From a virus: a stretch of DNA of 34,958 nucleotides. The number at the start of each line of letters is the position of its first letter. Within the stretch, counting starts at the first letter, position 1. Location of the stretch: positions 1 through 34,958 of the IMG/VR virus record IMGVR_UViG_3300044644_000440; one strand, 5' to 3'. This document shows positions 1-6,416 of this stretch, piece by piece. The notes beneath the pieces were generated by a model that had not been told where the DNA came from, made no database searches, and saw only the letters and a list, made by a program, of their open reading frames with translations. The position numbers and the translations under genes were made by a program.

Positions 1-302
1 CTCGTGCGTTTTCCGTTTACTCGCCAGATTTGCCATTTTGCTCTGGAATTGCCATAAATGCCCGCCGATTGTTCTCTCTCATTAACAACGACTTACAGAT
101 ATCGCTAAAAATAATTCTTGACGTGTTAGAGAATGCCTGATTAAAATCCATCTGGAAGAGAGACTAAGAAGAGCGTTTCATTCCACGTGACTATCATACG
201 TGAGTTAGCGTAGCTGACGAGCGGAACAGCACAGCCCCTTGCAACCTCTGCGAATGCTCATACTGCGGAGCGTATAGCGTAGCAGGGACAGCATCTGACC
301 CC

Positions 303-330
303 ATTAACGGCAGCGAATGCTCCCGTTAAT
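303..330. repeat. 12-bp hairpin with GAAT loop
   Basis: The arms ATTAACGGCAGC (303-314) and GCTCCCGTTAAT (319-330) pair with one C-C mismatch around a 4-nt loop GAAT. The following bases (ATTATATACG) are A/T-rich but not a T-run, so it is not a clear intrinsic terminator. It may be a structured RNA or a protein-binding dyad. Confidence 0.6.
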
Positions 331-370
331 ATTATATACGCGTTGGCTTTATTCTATGGCATGAGGAATG

Positions 371-406
371 GATTTCAGGGCTTATCATTCGATTTCATGG
401 CTTATC
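371..406. repeat. 16-nt tandem-like direct repeat
   Basis: GATTTCAGGGCTTATC (371-386) is repeated as GATTTCATGGCTTATC (391-406) with one mismatch and a period of 20 nt, about two helical turns. That arrangement would suit a protein binding on one face of the DNA, such as a regulator or an iteron-type site. Only two copies are seen. Confidence 0.55.
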
Positions 407-667
407 CTTATCCCTTGGATATTTGACAACAACCCATAAGCTGGCCACTAGGTAACGTCGAGCTTGCATCTTTTCCGGCATGGATAGTCGCTGCCAGTGT
501 AACTAAGAGCCGTTATTTGTCCTGCGGAATGGCTCGTTTGCTCGTGATCCAGCTTTTCTTGTCCTTGTGAATCCCTTGTATTTCCTAGGTTTGCGGCTTG
601 TCCTGAAAGTATTTTCACTTTTTGTGAACTTTTTCTCGCCAATCGGGTTTTCGGGGTGTAGGTTCAC

Positions 668-694
668 CTCAGTTAGCTGATGCTAGCGACTGAG
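668..694. promoter_or_regulatory. Bulged hairpin before first early gene
   Basis: CTCAGT plus TAGC (668-677), loop TGAT (678-681), then GCTA (682-685), a 3-nt bulge GCG and ACTGAG (689-694) form a 10-bp bulged stem. It ends 23 nt before the ATG at 718, so it may be an operator or a structured leader of the early operon. The function is inferred from position only. Confidence 0.4.
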
Positions 695-717
695 ACAACG
701 CCACACCAACCAATCCA

Positions 718-903
718 ATGACCGCAACAACATCCACATCCGCCCAAGAATACGTCGATTACTGCCTCGATAAACGCGACGAAGCCCGAGACAAGGCAAT
801 TTACTCAGCAGTTTACGGCGACCCGATTCAAGCAGGAAGAGACCTGTCATCGTTTCACGCAGCATGGGCATTACACGCTCAGGCTGTTGGCAATCTCGCC
901 TAA
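718..903 (+). CDS. Small hypothetical protein (61 aa)
   Basis: This is the first gene of the rightward early operon. The protein is 61 aa, with a Thr/Ser-rich N terminus followed by a mostly helical, charged body rich in Ala, Asp and Arg. There is no signal peptide, membrane segment or recognisable motif. The ATG at 718 follows an A/C-rich leader (ACCAACCAATCCA) without a Shine-Dalgarno sequence, as for most genes on this arm. The function is unknown. Confidence 0.6.
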   Translation: MTATTSTSAQEYVDYCLDKRDEARDKAIYSAVYGDPIQAGRDLSSFHAAWALHAQAVGNLA

Positions 904-910
904 ACCCCAC

Positions 911-931
911 AAGCGGGTTCGATCCCCGCTT
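911..931 (+). other. tRNA T-arm-like hairpin in gene spacer
   Basis: AAGCGGG (911-917) and CCCGCTT (925-931) form a perfect 7-bp stem around the 7-nt loop TTCGATC. This matches the T-loop consensus of tRNA (TTCRANY closed by G-C). No matching acceptor, D or anticodon arm is found upstream, so it is not a whole tRNA. It lies in the spacer between the stop at 903 and the ATG at 950, next to an (AC)n run. Confidence 0.55.
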
Positions 932-949
932 CACACACACACACAAACC

Positions 950-1096
950 ATGAATTCCTCCATCTTCATCATTCCTGCCGTTTTCCTTTTCGCAATGGTC
1001 GCAATCTTCGGCTGGCGCAAAGCACCGGGGATTTTCCTTGGAATACTCGCCGCATGTGCCGTCATTTACTGCGCCGCCGCAATCATTCACGCTTGA
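950..1096 (+). CDS. Small two-segment membrane protein (48 aa)
   Basis: A 48-aa, very hydrophobic protein. Residues about 4-20 and 27-46 form two membrane-spanning segments separated by the short basic turn GWRKAPG. I chose the ATG at 950, which follows the leader CACACACACACAAACC. A longer reading from a TTG at 887 would overlap the previous gene and add a non-hydrophobic tail. It probably sits in the inner membrane. Its role is unknown; superinfection or host-takeover functions are possible for early phage membrane peptides but nothing here shows it. Confidence 0.6.
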   Translation: MNSSIFIIPAVFLFAMVAIFGWRKAPGIFLGILAACAVIYCAAAIIHA

Positions 1097-1100
1097 ACAT

Positions 1101-1265
1101 ATGAACGACAAACCAATCAATATATGCCCATGTTGCGCCGAGGTTAAGCCTTTGTGCCTACTCAAGACCGCTGACGGGCGGGAGTGGTTTAATGCAGCTT
1201 GCAAGCCTTGCTCAATGGCAATGGATGAACAAGACCGATGGACGTTCTTTCCCTATCTCAAATAA
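1101..1265 (+). CDS. Small zinc-ribbon-like protein (54 aa)
   Basis: A 54-aa protein with a CPCC knuckle at residues 9-12 and a CKPC knuckle at residues 34-37, the spacing of a small zinc ribbon. An aromatic C terminus follows (WTFFPYL). The ATG at 1101 lies 4 nt after the stop of the upstream membrane protein gene. It probably binds zinc and may bind nucleic acid or a host protein. No family is recognised. Confidence 0.6.
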   Translation: MNDKPINICPCCAEVKPLCLLKTADGREWFNAACKPCSMAMDEQDRWTFFPYLK

Positions 1266-1324
1266 TCCAAAAATAATCTTGCTTGCTGGCAATTTACAGC
1301 CATTCTCTTCACATCCAAGCGTGA

Positions 1325-1381
1325 CCCGCGAAGCAGGGCGGCTCTTACAAATCAGGACAAGCGCGGCCCGCGAAGCAGGGC
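1325..1381 (+). repeat. 15-nt direct repeat in spacer
   Basis: CCCGCGAAGCAGGGC occurs at 1325-1339 and again, identical, at 1367-1381 (period 42). Each copy is followed by a related tail, GGCTCTTACA and AACTCTCACA. Each unit can fold into a small CCC/GGG hairpin. The pair occupies the 144-nt gap before the ATG at 1410, where no gene is seen. Confidence 0.6.
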
Positions 1382-1409
1382 AACTCTCACACCTAAAAAA
1401 CAAACTACG

Positions 1410-1754
1410 ATGAACACGATCAATTCCGAAATCACCGCCCGCATTCAAGCCACAAGCCCGCGCTCAGCATGGAGCCGGGGCGTCAATCTTTACGCTTTAG
1501 AGCTACTTGAAAGCCTCGAGTCGGACTATACGCCTGCCGCCTTGCTTAATGGCGCGGAAAACTGGCGGGCTTTCTCCCATGGCGGCTGCGCTCTTATTTA
1601 TGACGCCGACATTGCCGAGCGGCTTTGCAGCCCTTCTGAGCTTAAGCGCAATAAAGGCGGTGATCTTCCCCCGAATGCAGGCGAGACGTGGCTAGACTGC
1701 CAAGCACGCGCCTTGACACAAGCTGCCCGCCTTATCGCCAAGCTTTCCCGCTAA
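1410..1754 (+). CDS. Hypothetical protein (114 aa)
   Basis: A 114-aa soluble protein of mixed helix and strand. The region around residues 16-35 (RSAWSRGVNLYALELLESL) and the following AALLNGAENWRAFSHGG segment resemble small conserved proteins I have seen in accessory regions of gut bacteria and phages. I cannot attach a function. There are no membrane segments or metal motifs. The ATG at 1410 follows the G-poor leader CTAAAAAACAAACTACG. Confidence 0.65.
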   Translation: MNTINSEITARIQATSPRSAWSRGVNLYALELLESLESDYTPAALLNGAENWRAFSHGGCALIYDADIAERLCSPSELKRNKGGDLPPNAGETWLDCQARALTQAARLIAKLSR

Positions 1755-1774
1755 ACCTCAAACAAAACTAAATC

Positions 1775-1975
1775 ATGACAAATCAAAAACAAGTCCGCGC
1801 ATCGTTTTGGGAATCATTCCCCCACCTTGAAAAGCACGCCTTGAAATGGGGAATTAAAACAGCTCCGCAAAATAGACACAACGCCGAAACAAGGACCGCT
1901 TTTGTGGATTTCGTGGATTATCTGCAAAAGAGCGAGCAAATCACCGAAAGCCTCGCCAATCGCGCCACGCTCTAA
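1775..1975 (+). CDS. Hypothetical protein (66 aa)
   Basis: A 66-aa protein with no motif of known function. The segments SFWESFPHL near the N terminus and TAFVDFVDYLQKSEQI (about residues 41-56) look like a small conserved phage/accessory family often found beside the type of protein encoded just upstream. The ATG follows CAAAACTAAATC, with no Shine-Dalgarno sequence. The two genes are 20 nt apart and are probably co-transcribed. Confidence 0.6.
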   Translation: MTNQKQVRASFWESFPHLEKHALKWGIKTAPQNRHNAETRTAFVDFVDYLQKSEQITESLANRATL

Positions 1976-1986
1976 ATTCAATCCGG

Positions 1987-2003
1987 CGAGGTTCGACCCC
2001 TCG
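1987..2003 (+). other. Second tRNA T-arm-like hairpin in spacer
   Basis: CGAGG (1987-1991) and CCTCG (1999-2003) form a 5-bp stem around TTCGACC, exactly the geometry of a tRNA T-arm (5-bp stem, 7-nt TTCRANY loop). No other tRNA arms surround it. Like the element at 911-931, it lies between a stop codon (1975) and the next ATG (2028). Confidence 0.5.
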
Positions 2004-2027
2004 ACAACTTCTAACCAACCAATTAAG

Positions 2028-2249
2028 ATGAAAACACTGACCACTATCACCTGCATCGCCGGAAACACTGAGCGTCAACACTCGTTCATCCGCGCATATT
2101 CTGCGAAAAAGCCGACCTACGCTGGAGCCGCCCGCATGGTCGCCGCCAAGCTCAATGCTGACAACGACTCAAACGGCGAGTATCCAATGCTGAAACCGTC
2201 TGACATCAGCGTTTCCCGCATCGAGATCTGCGACTACCAAACCCGCTAA
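2028..2249 (+). CDS. Hypothetical protein (73 aa)
   Basis: A 73-aa protein beginning MKTLTTITCIAG, with a KPTYAGAARMVAAKLNAD helix in the middle and a C-terminal strand (VSRIEICDY). The ATG at 2028 was chosen because it follows the typical leader (CTAACCAACCAATTAAG). A longer reading from 1902 would run through the upstream gene. No family is recognised. Confidence 0.55.
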   Translation: MKTLTTITCIAGNTERQHSFIRAYSAKKPTYAGAARMVAAKLNADNDSNGEYPMLKPSDISVSRIEICDYQTR

Positions 2250-2270
2250 CCAAACCGAACCAACACGACA

Positions 2271-2606
2271 ATGAAACACACACACACACAGGGAGAATGG
2301 ACAAAATTGGGATGCACGGTTTACGCCGGAGAAACCATGATAGCGGGAACCTACTGCGAGGGAAACCGAACATTGCACCCGATCATTTTTGAGAAGGACA
2401 TCGTGCCGGATTCGATGGCGATACATGGCAACGGATGGGACGAGGCTGGGGCAAATGCCCGCCTTATTTCCGCCGCTCCTAATTTACTAGAGGCTTTGCA
2501 AATGCTCTTGCCGCAGGAACCACGGGAAGCAGACAGCTACGACCGTGCAATGTGGGACAACGCCAGAGACGCAATCGCCAAGGCAATCGGAAAGGGGCAA
2601 GCATGA
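2271..2606 (+). CDS. Conserved phage protein with NARLISAAPNLL motif
   Basis: A 111-aa member of a very widespread small phage family. It opens with a THTQGEW segment (usually THTPGPW) and carries the ANARLISAAPNLLEAL signature at about residues 62-77. The biochemical role of the family is not known. The first codons are an in-frame (AC)n run encoding HTHT. The stop overlaps the ATG of the next gene (ATGA), implying translational coupling. Confidence 0.75.
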   Translation: MKHTHTQGEWTKLGCTVYAGETMIAGTYCEGNRTLHPIIFEKDIVPDSMAIHGNGWDEAGANARLISAAPNLLEALQMLLPQEPREADSYDRAMWDNARDAIAKAIGKGQA

Positions 2607-2983
2607 AATTTGCCTGCTCACGATGCGGAAGCCGCCACTGGCCCGATCCTGAGAGTTCTTGCCCGCTATGCAATGACGGGAGGGAGGAGCCATGCAAAGA
2701 CCCTGAAGACCCCTTGTGGGCGCGAGAACAGGCCCTTGAGAGGTTTACCCGTGAGGGGTGCTGGTTTACTTCCGCGCAAAGATGGTGGGAGCAGATCGAC
2801 AAGCAAACGGACGAGCCGCAAACGCCGGAAACAATGGCCGAAAGGCTGGCTTGGTTGCACAGCGAGGCTTGCCGGGACGCATGGGAGGACATGGAACAGT
2901 CACCTTCGCATTTCGCATGGGCGGACGCTTGCGCACTCGCAGGCTTTGACCTTTGCAAACATTACAGAAAACCAAACCAATAG
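2603..2983 (+). CDS. Zinc-ribbon hypothetical protein (126 aa)
   Basis: A 126-aa protein with a CSRC pair at residues 5-8 and a CPLC pair near residues 21-24, forming an N-terminal zinc ribbon. A Trp-, Glu- and Gln-rich helical region follows. The ATG at 2603 overlaps the previous stop. Zinc binding is likely from the cysteine spacing. Its partner and pathway are unknown. Confidence 0.6.
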   Translation: MKFACSRCGSRHWPDPESSCPLCNDGREEPCKDPEDPLWAREQALERFTREGCWFTSAQRWWEQIDKQTDEPQTPETMAERLAWLHSEACRDAWEDMEQSPSHFAWADACALAGFDLCKHYRKPNQ

Positions 2984-2994
2984 AAAACAAAACG

Positions 2995-3207
2995 ATGAGA
3001 ACACACAAATCAGATAGCGTTAATCAATACGGGCAAAACGACACGACCCTGTGCATCACCCGCGCAGAATGGCGACGGAAGCACGACGTTACAAAAAAGG
3101 ACGTCACGCTGTTTATCGGTGCTGCATACGGCGAAGTCAGCCGGAAGTTCGCCGCTGGCATCCTGCGCCAATTCCGCAAAGACAAAACCGAGAGGGGGAC
3201 TAAATGA
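2995..3207 (+). CDS. Small basic hypothetical protein (70 aa)
   Basis: A 70-aa basic protein with many Arg and Lys. The segment CITRAEWRRKHDVTKKDVTLFIG could form a small DNA-binding helix pair, but no family is recognised. The start at 2995 follows AGAAAACAAAACG. Its stop overlaps the ATG of the DnaA-domain gene (ATGA at 3204-3207), so the two are probably translated together. Confidence 0.55.
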   Translation: MRTHKSDSVNQYGQNDTTLCITRAEWRRKHDVTKKDVTLFIGAAYGEVSRKFAAGILRQFRKDKTERGTK

Positions 3208-3533
3208 TCGTGGATTTTGACCTCCTCGTCAGGGAAACTGCGGACGTTTTCGGAGTCACTCCAGAGGACATTCTAGGACCAAAGCGGACAAAGCACGTTT
3301 CAATGGCTCGGCACGTCGTCATGGCCTGCTGGGCCGACCATCACCCGTATCAGGACACGGCGAACCGTTGCAACCGGACTTGTCACAGCACCGTGATCTG
3401 GGCGCGGCAAAGAATCTTGAATGAGGCTGAAATGGACGTTTCCTTCGCCAAGATGCTTGCTGCTATCTCCAACCGCTGCCAATACGGGGCGGAACCCGAA
3501 GAAAAAGCAAAAGAAATTGAAATTTGCGCTTGA
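3204..3533 (+). CDS. Stand-alone DnaA domain IV-like DNA-binding protein
   Basis: A 109-aa protein resembling the C-terminal DNA-binding domain of the bacterial initiator DnaA (Bac_DnaA_C), without the AAA+ domain. Visible hallmarks are VFGVTPEDILGPKRTKHVSMARHVVM (residues about 15-40, shown here as a segment of the basic loop and first helices) and CHSTVIWARQRI (about 60-71), which matches the DHTTVIHA signature helix that reads the DnaA box. It probably binds DnaA-box-like DNA, either to mark the phage origin or to interfere with host DnaA. A DnaC-like loader is encoded at the end of the same arm, fitting a replication-initiation role. Confidence 0.75.
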   Translation: MIVDFDLLVRETADVFGVTPEDILGPKRTKHVSMARHVVMACWADHHPYQDTANRCNRTCHSTVIWARQRILNEAEMDVSFAKMLAAISNRCQYGAEPEEKAKEIEICA

Positions 3534-3590
3534 ACCCGGATCGAACCCGGCTAAAACGAACACGCATTCAGCACCAAACAAACCAAAAAC

Positions 3591-3785
3591 ATGAAGATTA
3601 CCATCGAACCAACAGAAGACCATGGCCGCAAAATCGAAAGGCAAAACCCCAAGGTTGAAATCTGGATTCCGGGAGACGATCACACACTAGAAGAGGTTGT
3701 CGAGCATCTCGTCGTCCCCGCTTTGAAAGCGTTCGGATACGGCATCTCAGACGGCCAAATCGTCGTGAACGAATACGAAGCGTAA
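3591..3785 (+). CDS. Hypothetical protein (64 aa)
   Basis: A 64-aa acidic protein with alternating strand and helix: MKITIEP, then KVEIWIPGDDHTLEEVVEHL, then an alanine- and glycine-containing tail. The composition suggests a small alpha/beta fold. It lies directly upstream of the recombination module and shares its direction. The ATG at 3591 follows ACAAACCAAAAAC. No known family is recognised. Confidence 0.6.
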   Translation: MKITIEPTEDHGRKIERQNPKVEIWIPGDDHTLEEVVEHLVVPALKAFGYGISDGQIVVNEYEA

Positions 3786-3811
3786 ACCATCAGCACAAAC
3801 AAAACGAAAAC

Positions 3812-4588
3812 ATGACAGCAACACCAAAAACAAACGAAGCGATTGCGGCGCACGAACCGCAAAGCATGGCACTAGCGCAGGTCAGCGCAGAAACTCAAGC
3901 CTTTGAGCTTATCCAACGGCAAGCCATGATGCTTTCCAAATCCACGCTAGTCCCCAAAGATTTCGCCGGAAACGTAGCAAACTGCGCGATTGCCTTGAAC
4001 GTAGCAAAGCGAACGCGCCTTGACCCATTGATGGTCACGCAAAACCTCGCAATCATTCACGGACGGCCATCATGGAGCGCAACGGCACTCATTGGAATGA
4101 TTAACGCATCCGGCAAGTTCTCGCCCCTTCGCTTTGTCATGGACGACGATGACGCTCCTTCCTCTTGCTACGCTGTTGCAAAGGACAAAGACAGCGGCGA
4201 GGAGCTGAAAGGAGAGAAGATCACCCTCGAAATGGCCAAGAAAGAAGGCTGGTCAACTAAGAATGGCTCGAAATGGCTGACGATGCCGGGGCAGATGCTC
4301 CGATACCGTGCAGCGAGCTTCTGGAGCCGTGCATACGCCTCCGATATGTCCCTTGGCATGTATACGCAAGACGAAGTTAGGGACTTTGCGGAACCGCCAA
4401 GGAACGTAACTCCTGCAAAAGTCAACCCGTTCATCGAGGAGCCCGTAGAGACGCAGGAAATCGAGGCGGAAATCGTGGAACCCGTAGAAGTCGAAGTTAT
4501 TCCCGAAACAAAGAAGCAGCCAGTAAAGGCCCACGTTGACAAGATCGCACAAGCATTTGAAGCAATGGCGAAGGAGGTGGAGCCGTGA
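3812..4588 (+). CDS. RecT-like single-strand annealing protein
   Basis: A 258-aa protein matching the phage RecT family. It has STLVPKDFAGNVANCAIAL near residues 43-62, a QNLAIIHGRPSWSATALIGMI segment, and the typical EGWSTKNGSKW and MPGQMLRYRAASFWSRAYA regions (about 145-180). RecT proteins coat single-stranded DNA made by a partner exonuclease and anneal homologous strands. An acidic, Glu/Val-rich tail (about 205-235) may be a flexible linker. The exonuclease and an SSB-like protein lie directly downstream, giving a complete recombination cassette. Its stop codon overlaps a GTG start (GTGA) of a 52-aa gene. Confidence 0.8.
   Translation: MTATPKTNEAIAAHEPQSMALAQVSAETQAFELIQRQAMMLSKSTLVPKDFAGNVANCAIALNVAKRTRLDPLMVTQNLAIIHGRPSWSATALIGMINASGKFSPLRFVMDDDDAPSSCYAVAKDKDSGEELKGEKITLEMAKKEGWSTKNGSKWLTMPGQMLRYRAASFWSRAYASDMSLGMYTQDEVRDFAEPPRNVTPAKVNPFIEEPVETQEIEAEIVEPVEVEVIPETKKQPVKAHVDKIAQAFEAMAKEVEP
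4571..4580 (+). promoter_or_regulatory. Strong Shine-Dalgarno before GTG start
   Basis: AAGGAGGTGG lies 4 nt before the GTG at 4585, inside the last codons of the recT-like gene. It is one of very few strong Shine-Dalgarno sequences in the window and decides the start of the following 52-aa gene. Confidence 0.6.
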
Positions 4589-4743
4589 GAGTCACACACA
4601 CACCGTTTAAGACAAGAACCCGCGCAGTCGGAAGCGACCTCGAAATGACTATCGCATTGTTGGGCGCACTGAAGAACCCGAACAAAAGCGCGTTCAGCAA
4701 ACTAGGCAAGATCGCCACAACCCTCACAAAGCTATTCAAATGA
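4585..4743 (+). CDS. Small basic protein inside recombination module (52 aa)
   Basis: A 52-aa basic protein read from a GTG overlapping the recT-like stop (GTGA) and ending in an ATGA overlap with the exonuclease gene. Residues 18-32 (DLEMTIALLGALKNP) and 40-52 form two helices, the last rich in Lys and Leu. The tight overlaps on both sides and the strong ribosome binding site argue that it is real although short. It could be an accessory of the annealing protein or exonuclease (inference). No family is recognised. Confidence 0.6.
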   Translation: MRVTHTPFKTRTRAVGSDLEMTIALLGALKNPNKSAFSKLGKIATTLTKLFK

Positions 4744-5543
4744 AAATCGAACAAGGACTAGGCAAAACGTATTACGAGCGCACAGCGACCCCTTCAGACC
4801 CCAAAGCGGGGCCAGTGTCGAAGTCTCTACTCTGGGATTTCAACAAGTCTCCCTTCAAATGGCGGCACAGCAAACCAAGAGAGGCATCGAAGGCAATGGA
4901 TCTTGGGACGCTGATTCATGCCGCGACTCTGGAGCCGGAGACGGTAGAGCAAATCATTGCAATCTCTCCCTACGCCGACTTCCGCACAAAAGAAGCCCGC
5001 GAGTGGAAAGCCGAACAAGCTGACTCTGGCAAAATCATAACGTCAAGAGATGAAATAGACAAGGCACTCTCCATTGCCGAGGCCGTCACGGATGAATATC
5101 ACTTGCAATTCGATGCAAAATACAAAACCGAGGTGGCTGTTTTTGGCAAGATTGGAGTTACCGAGGTAAAGGGGCTTATCGACATCGTTCCTGATGGCCT
5201 TGATTGCCTGATGGATCTCAAGACGACCGGAGAAATTGGAAGCCTAGAATCCCTCCAGCGGGTCATAGTCAACCGGGGCTATCACTGGCAAGCGGCACTC
5301 TATCTCGACCTCTGGAACGCAGCAGCAAACGAGAAACGGACAAGGTTTATCTTCTGCTTCGTGGAGGTCGATTCGCCGCATGAAACCGCATGGGTAGAAT
5401 TATCCGAGAATTTGCTTGATATCGGTCGGGCCGGATATATGAACGCCTTAGCTAAGTGGCAAACCTGCATCGCGACGAACCACTGGCCGAAACAAATCGA
5501 AGGAATCCAAACAATCGAAACACCGAAATACATCACACAATGA
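4740..5543 (+). CDS. PD-(D/E)XK exonuclease, DUF3799/exonuclease VIII-like
   Basis: A 267-aa nuclease of the DUF3799 (exodeoxyribonuclease VIII-like) type. Conserved elements are SKSLLWDFNKSPFKWRH (about 27-43), GTLIH with H60, the catalytic Asp D148 in GLIDIV, D159-x-K161 in DLKTT, and Q184/Y188 in HWQAALY, the order expected of RecB-type exonucleases. It should degrade one strand of duplex DNA ends to give the RecT-like protein its substrate. The start overlaps the upstream stop (ATGA) and its own stop overlaps the SSB-like start. Length is normal for the family. Confidence 0.8.
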   Translation: MKIEQGLGKTYYERTATPSDPKAGPVSKSLLWDFNKSPFKWRHSKPREASKAMDLGTLIHAATLEPETVEQIIAISPYADFRTKEAREWKAEQADSGKIITSRDEIDKALSIAEAVTDEYHLQFDAKYKTEVAVFGKIGVTEVKGLIDIVPDGLDCLMDLKTTGEIGSLESLQRVIVNRGYHWQAALYLDLWNAAANEKRTRFIFCFVEVDSPHETAWVELSENLLDIGRAGYMNALAKWQTCIATNHWPKQIEGIQTIETPKYITQ

Positions 5544-5866
5544 AACAAACAATTGATATCAGCATCGACGTTAGCAAGATCGACAAGACGGCTCTTTACG
5601 AGTCTCCAAAGACAGGGAAAAAATACCTCAGTATGTCGCTACTCATTCGGGAGGAGAAAGACAAATACGGGAACGACGGCTTCATCGTCCAGAAGATCAG
5701 CCAAGCGCGGAAAGCTGCTGGTGAGCGCGGGGCAATTCTTGGCAATGGCAAAATCATGGACTGGGACGCCCCAAAGCAAAGCTCACACGGCGAAGCCAAG
5801 TCCAACGGATACGCTCCTCAAGCAAATGCTCAGGACGATGACGATTTGGATTGTATCCCTTTTTAG
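5540..5866 (+). CDS. Single-stranded DNA-binding protein-like
   Basis: A 108-aa protein resembling small phage SSB-like proteins. It has an N-terminal beta-rich body (ISIDVSKIDKTALYESPKTG, then KYLSMSLLI) and a disordered Gln/Ala/Ser linker. It ends in the acidic tip DDDDLDCIPF, which mimics the DDDIPF tail that bacterial SSB uses to recruit partners. It completes the annealase-exonuclease-SSB set and overlaps the exonuclease stop by 4 nt. The tail and gene context are the strongest evidence. The OB fold itself is inferred. Confidence 0.7.
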   Translation: MKQTIDISIDVSKIDKTALYESPKTGKKYLSMSLLIREEKDKYGNDGFIVQKISQARKAAGERGAILGNGKIMDWDAPKQSSHGEAKSNGYAPQANAQDDDDLDCIPF

Positions 5867-5882
5867 AACGGGGCGATAATAA

Positions 5883-5914
5883 TTGACAAATCCTCTCGTT
5901 TTGATTACCTTGTC
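5883..5914 (+). promoter_or_regulatory. Promoter-like element of HNH gene
   Basis: A consensus -35 TTGACA (5883-5888) is followed 17 nt later by TACCTT (5906-5911), a weak -10. GACAA (5885-5889) and TTGTC (5910-5914) form a short inverted repeat, and TTGTC ends 5 nt before the ATG at 5920. There is no Shine-Dalgarno sequence, so a transcript from here would be nearly leaderless. The intein HNH gene has a closely similar arrangement at 22929-22957. Confidence 0.5.
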
Positions 5915-5919
5915 GGCAC

Positions 5920-6378
5920 ATGAAAAAATGTTTTAAATGTAACGCAATGAAGGATTTGTCAGATTTTTATCCACACAAAAAAATGCCTGACGGCCACTTA
6001 AATAAATGCAAAGAATGTAATCGCAAAGATTCGGCATTGCAACTTGAGAAAAACAAACTAAGTCCAGAATGGGTAGAAAAAGAAAGAGAGAGGGTAAGAA
6101 AAAAACAATTGGCAAAAAAAGGTCATCCCAAAACATTGATCTACGCGGAGGTTAAGCGAAGGATTCTCAGCGGTGAACTAATCAGAAAGCCATGCGAAGT
6201 TTGCGGAAAAGAAAAATCACAAGGACACCATGAAGATTACTCAAAACCTTTAGACGTAATTTGGCTTTGCGTTCGTCATCATCAAGATAGACACATCCAC
6301 CTGAGAAACGCAAAAACACTAAATCAGGAACCAATGGCAATTAACTATTTCATCAAATCATTACAAGTAACATTATGA
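5920..6378 (+). CDS. HNH endonuclease with N-terminal zinc ribbon
   Basis: A 152-aa protein. C4-x2-C7 and C30-x2-C33 form a zinc ribbon of the FKCNAMKDLSDFY type common in phage HNH proteins. A basic linker follows, then an HNH core: C92-x2-C95, HHED (H103-H104), and LC-x2-HH-x3-H (C117, H120, H121, H125), which would bind zinc and cut DNA. The gene is clearly more A/T-rich than its neighbours, has its own promoter-like sequence and interrupts the chain of ATGA-coupled genes. These are signs of a free-standing homing-type insertion. The target is unknown. Confidence 0.8.
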   Translation: MKKCFKCNAMKDLSDFYPHKKMPDGHLNKCKECNRKDSALQLEKNKLSPEWVEKERERVRKKQLAKKGHPKTLIYAEVKRRILSGELIRKPCEVCGKEKSQGHHEDYSKPLDVIWLCVRHHQDRHIHLRNAKTLNQEPMAINYFIKSLQVTL

Positions 6379-6416
6379 CAACAGACCAGACAACCTTAAC
6401 ACAACAAGCCAATTAA

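Larger units (their letters stand above)
1..717. other. Non-coding left region with hairpins and repeats
   Basis: No frame here gives a protein I recognise or a convincing start context. The region instead holds a near-perfect 12-bp hairpin (303-330), a 16-nt direct repeat with period 20 (371-406), a 9-nt repeat TAGCGTAGC at 206-214 and 275-283, a 10-nt repeat GCGAATGCTC at 250-259 and 313-322, and a bulged hairpin just before the first gene (668-694). A TTGACG at 118-123 with TTAAAA 17 nt downstream is a weak promoter candidate. This is probably a control region ahead of the early operon. An origin role is possible but unproven. Confidence 0.55.

Noticed and set aside
448-642. 64-aa open frame on the minus strand in the left region
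   Set aside because: It starts with TTG, has no recognisable domain or ribosome binding site, and could not be supported as a gene.
683-1204. 173-aa open frame on the minus strand
   Set aside because: It is antisense to three small plus-strand genes that have better starts and motifs; composition is that of a shadow frame.
5967-5975. Perfect DnaA box TTATCCACA
   Set aside because: It is a single copy inside the HNH coding sequence (encoding FYPH), with no cluster of boxes around it, so chance is the simplest explanation.
6375-6416. 13-codon frame overlapping the HNH stop
   Set aside because: It is in the same frame as the next gene and only separated by a stop; too short to support as a leader peptide.
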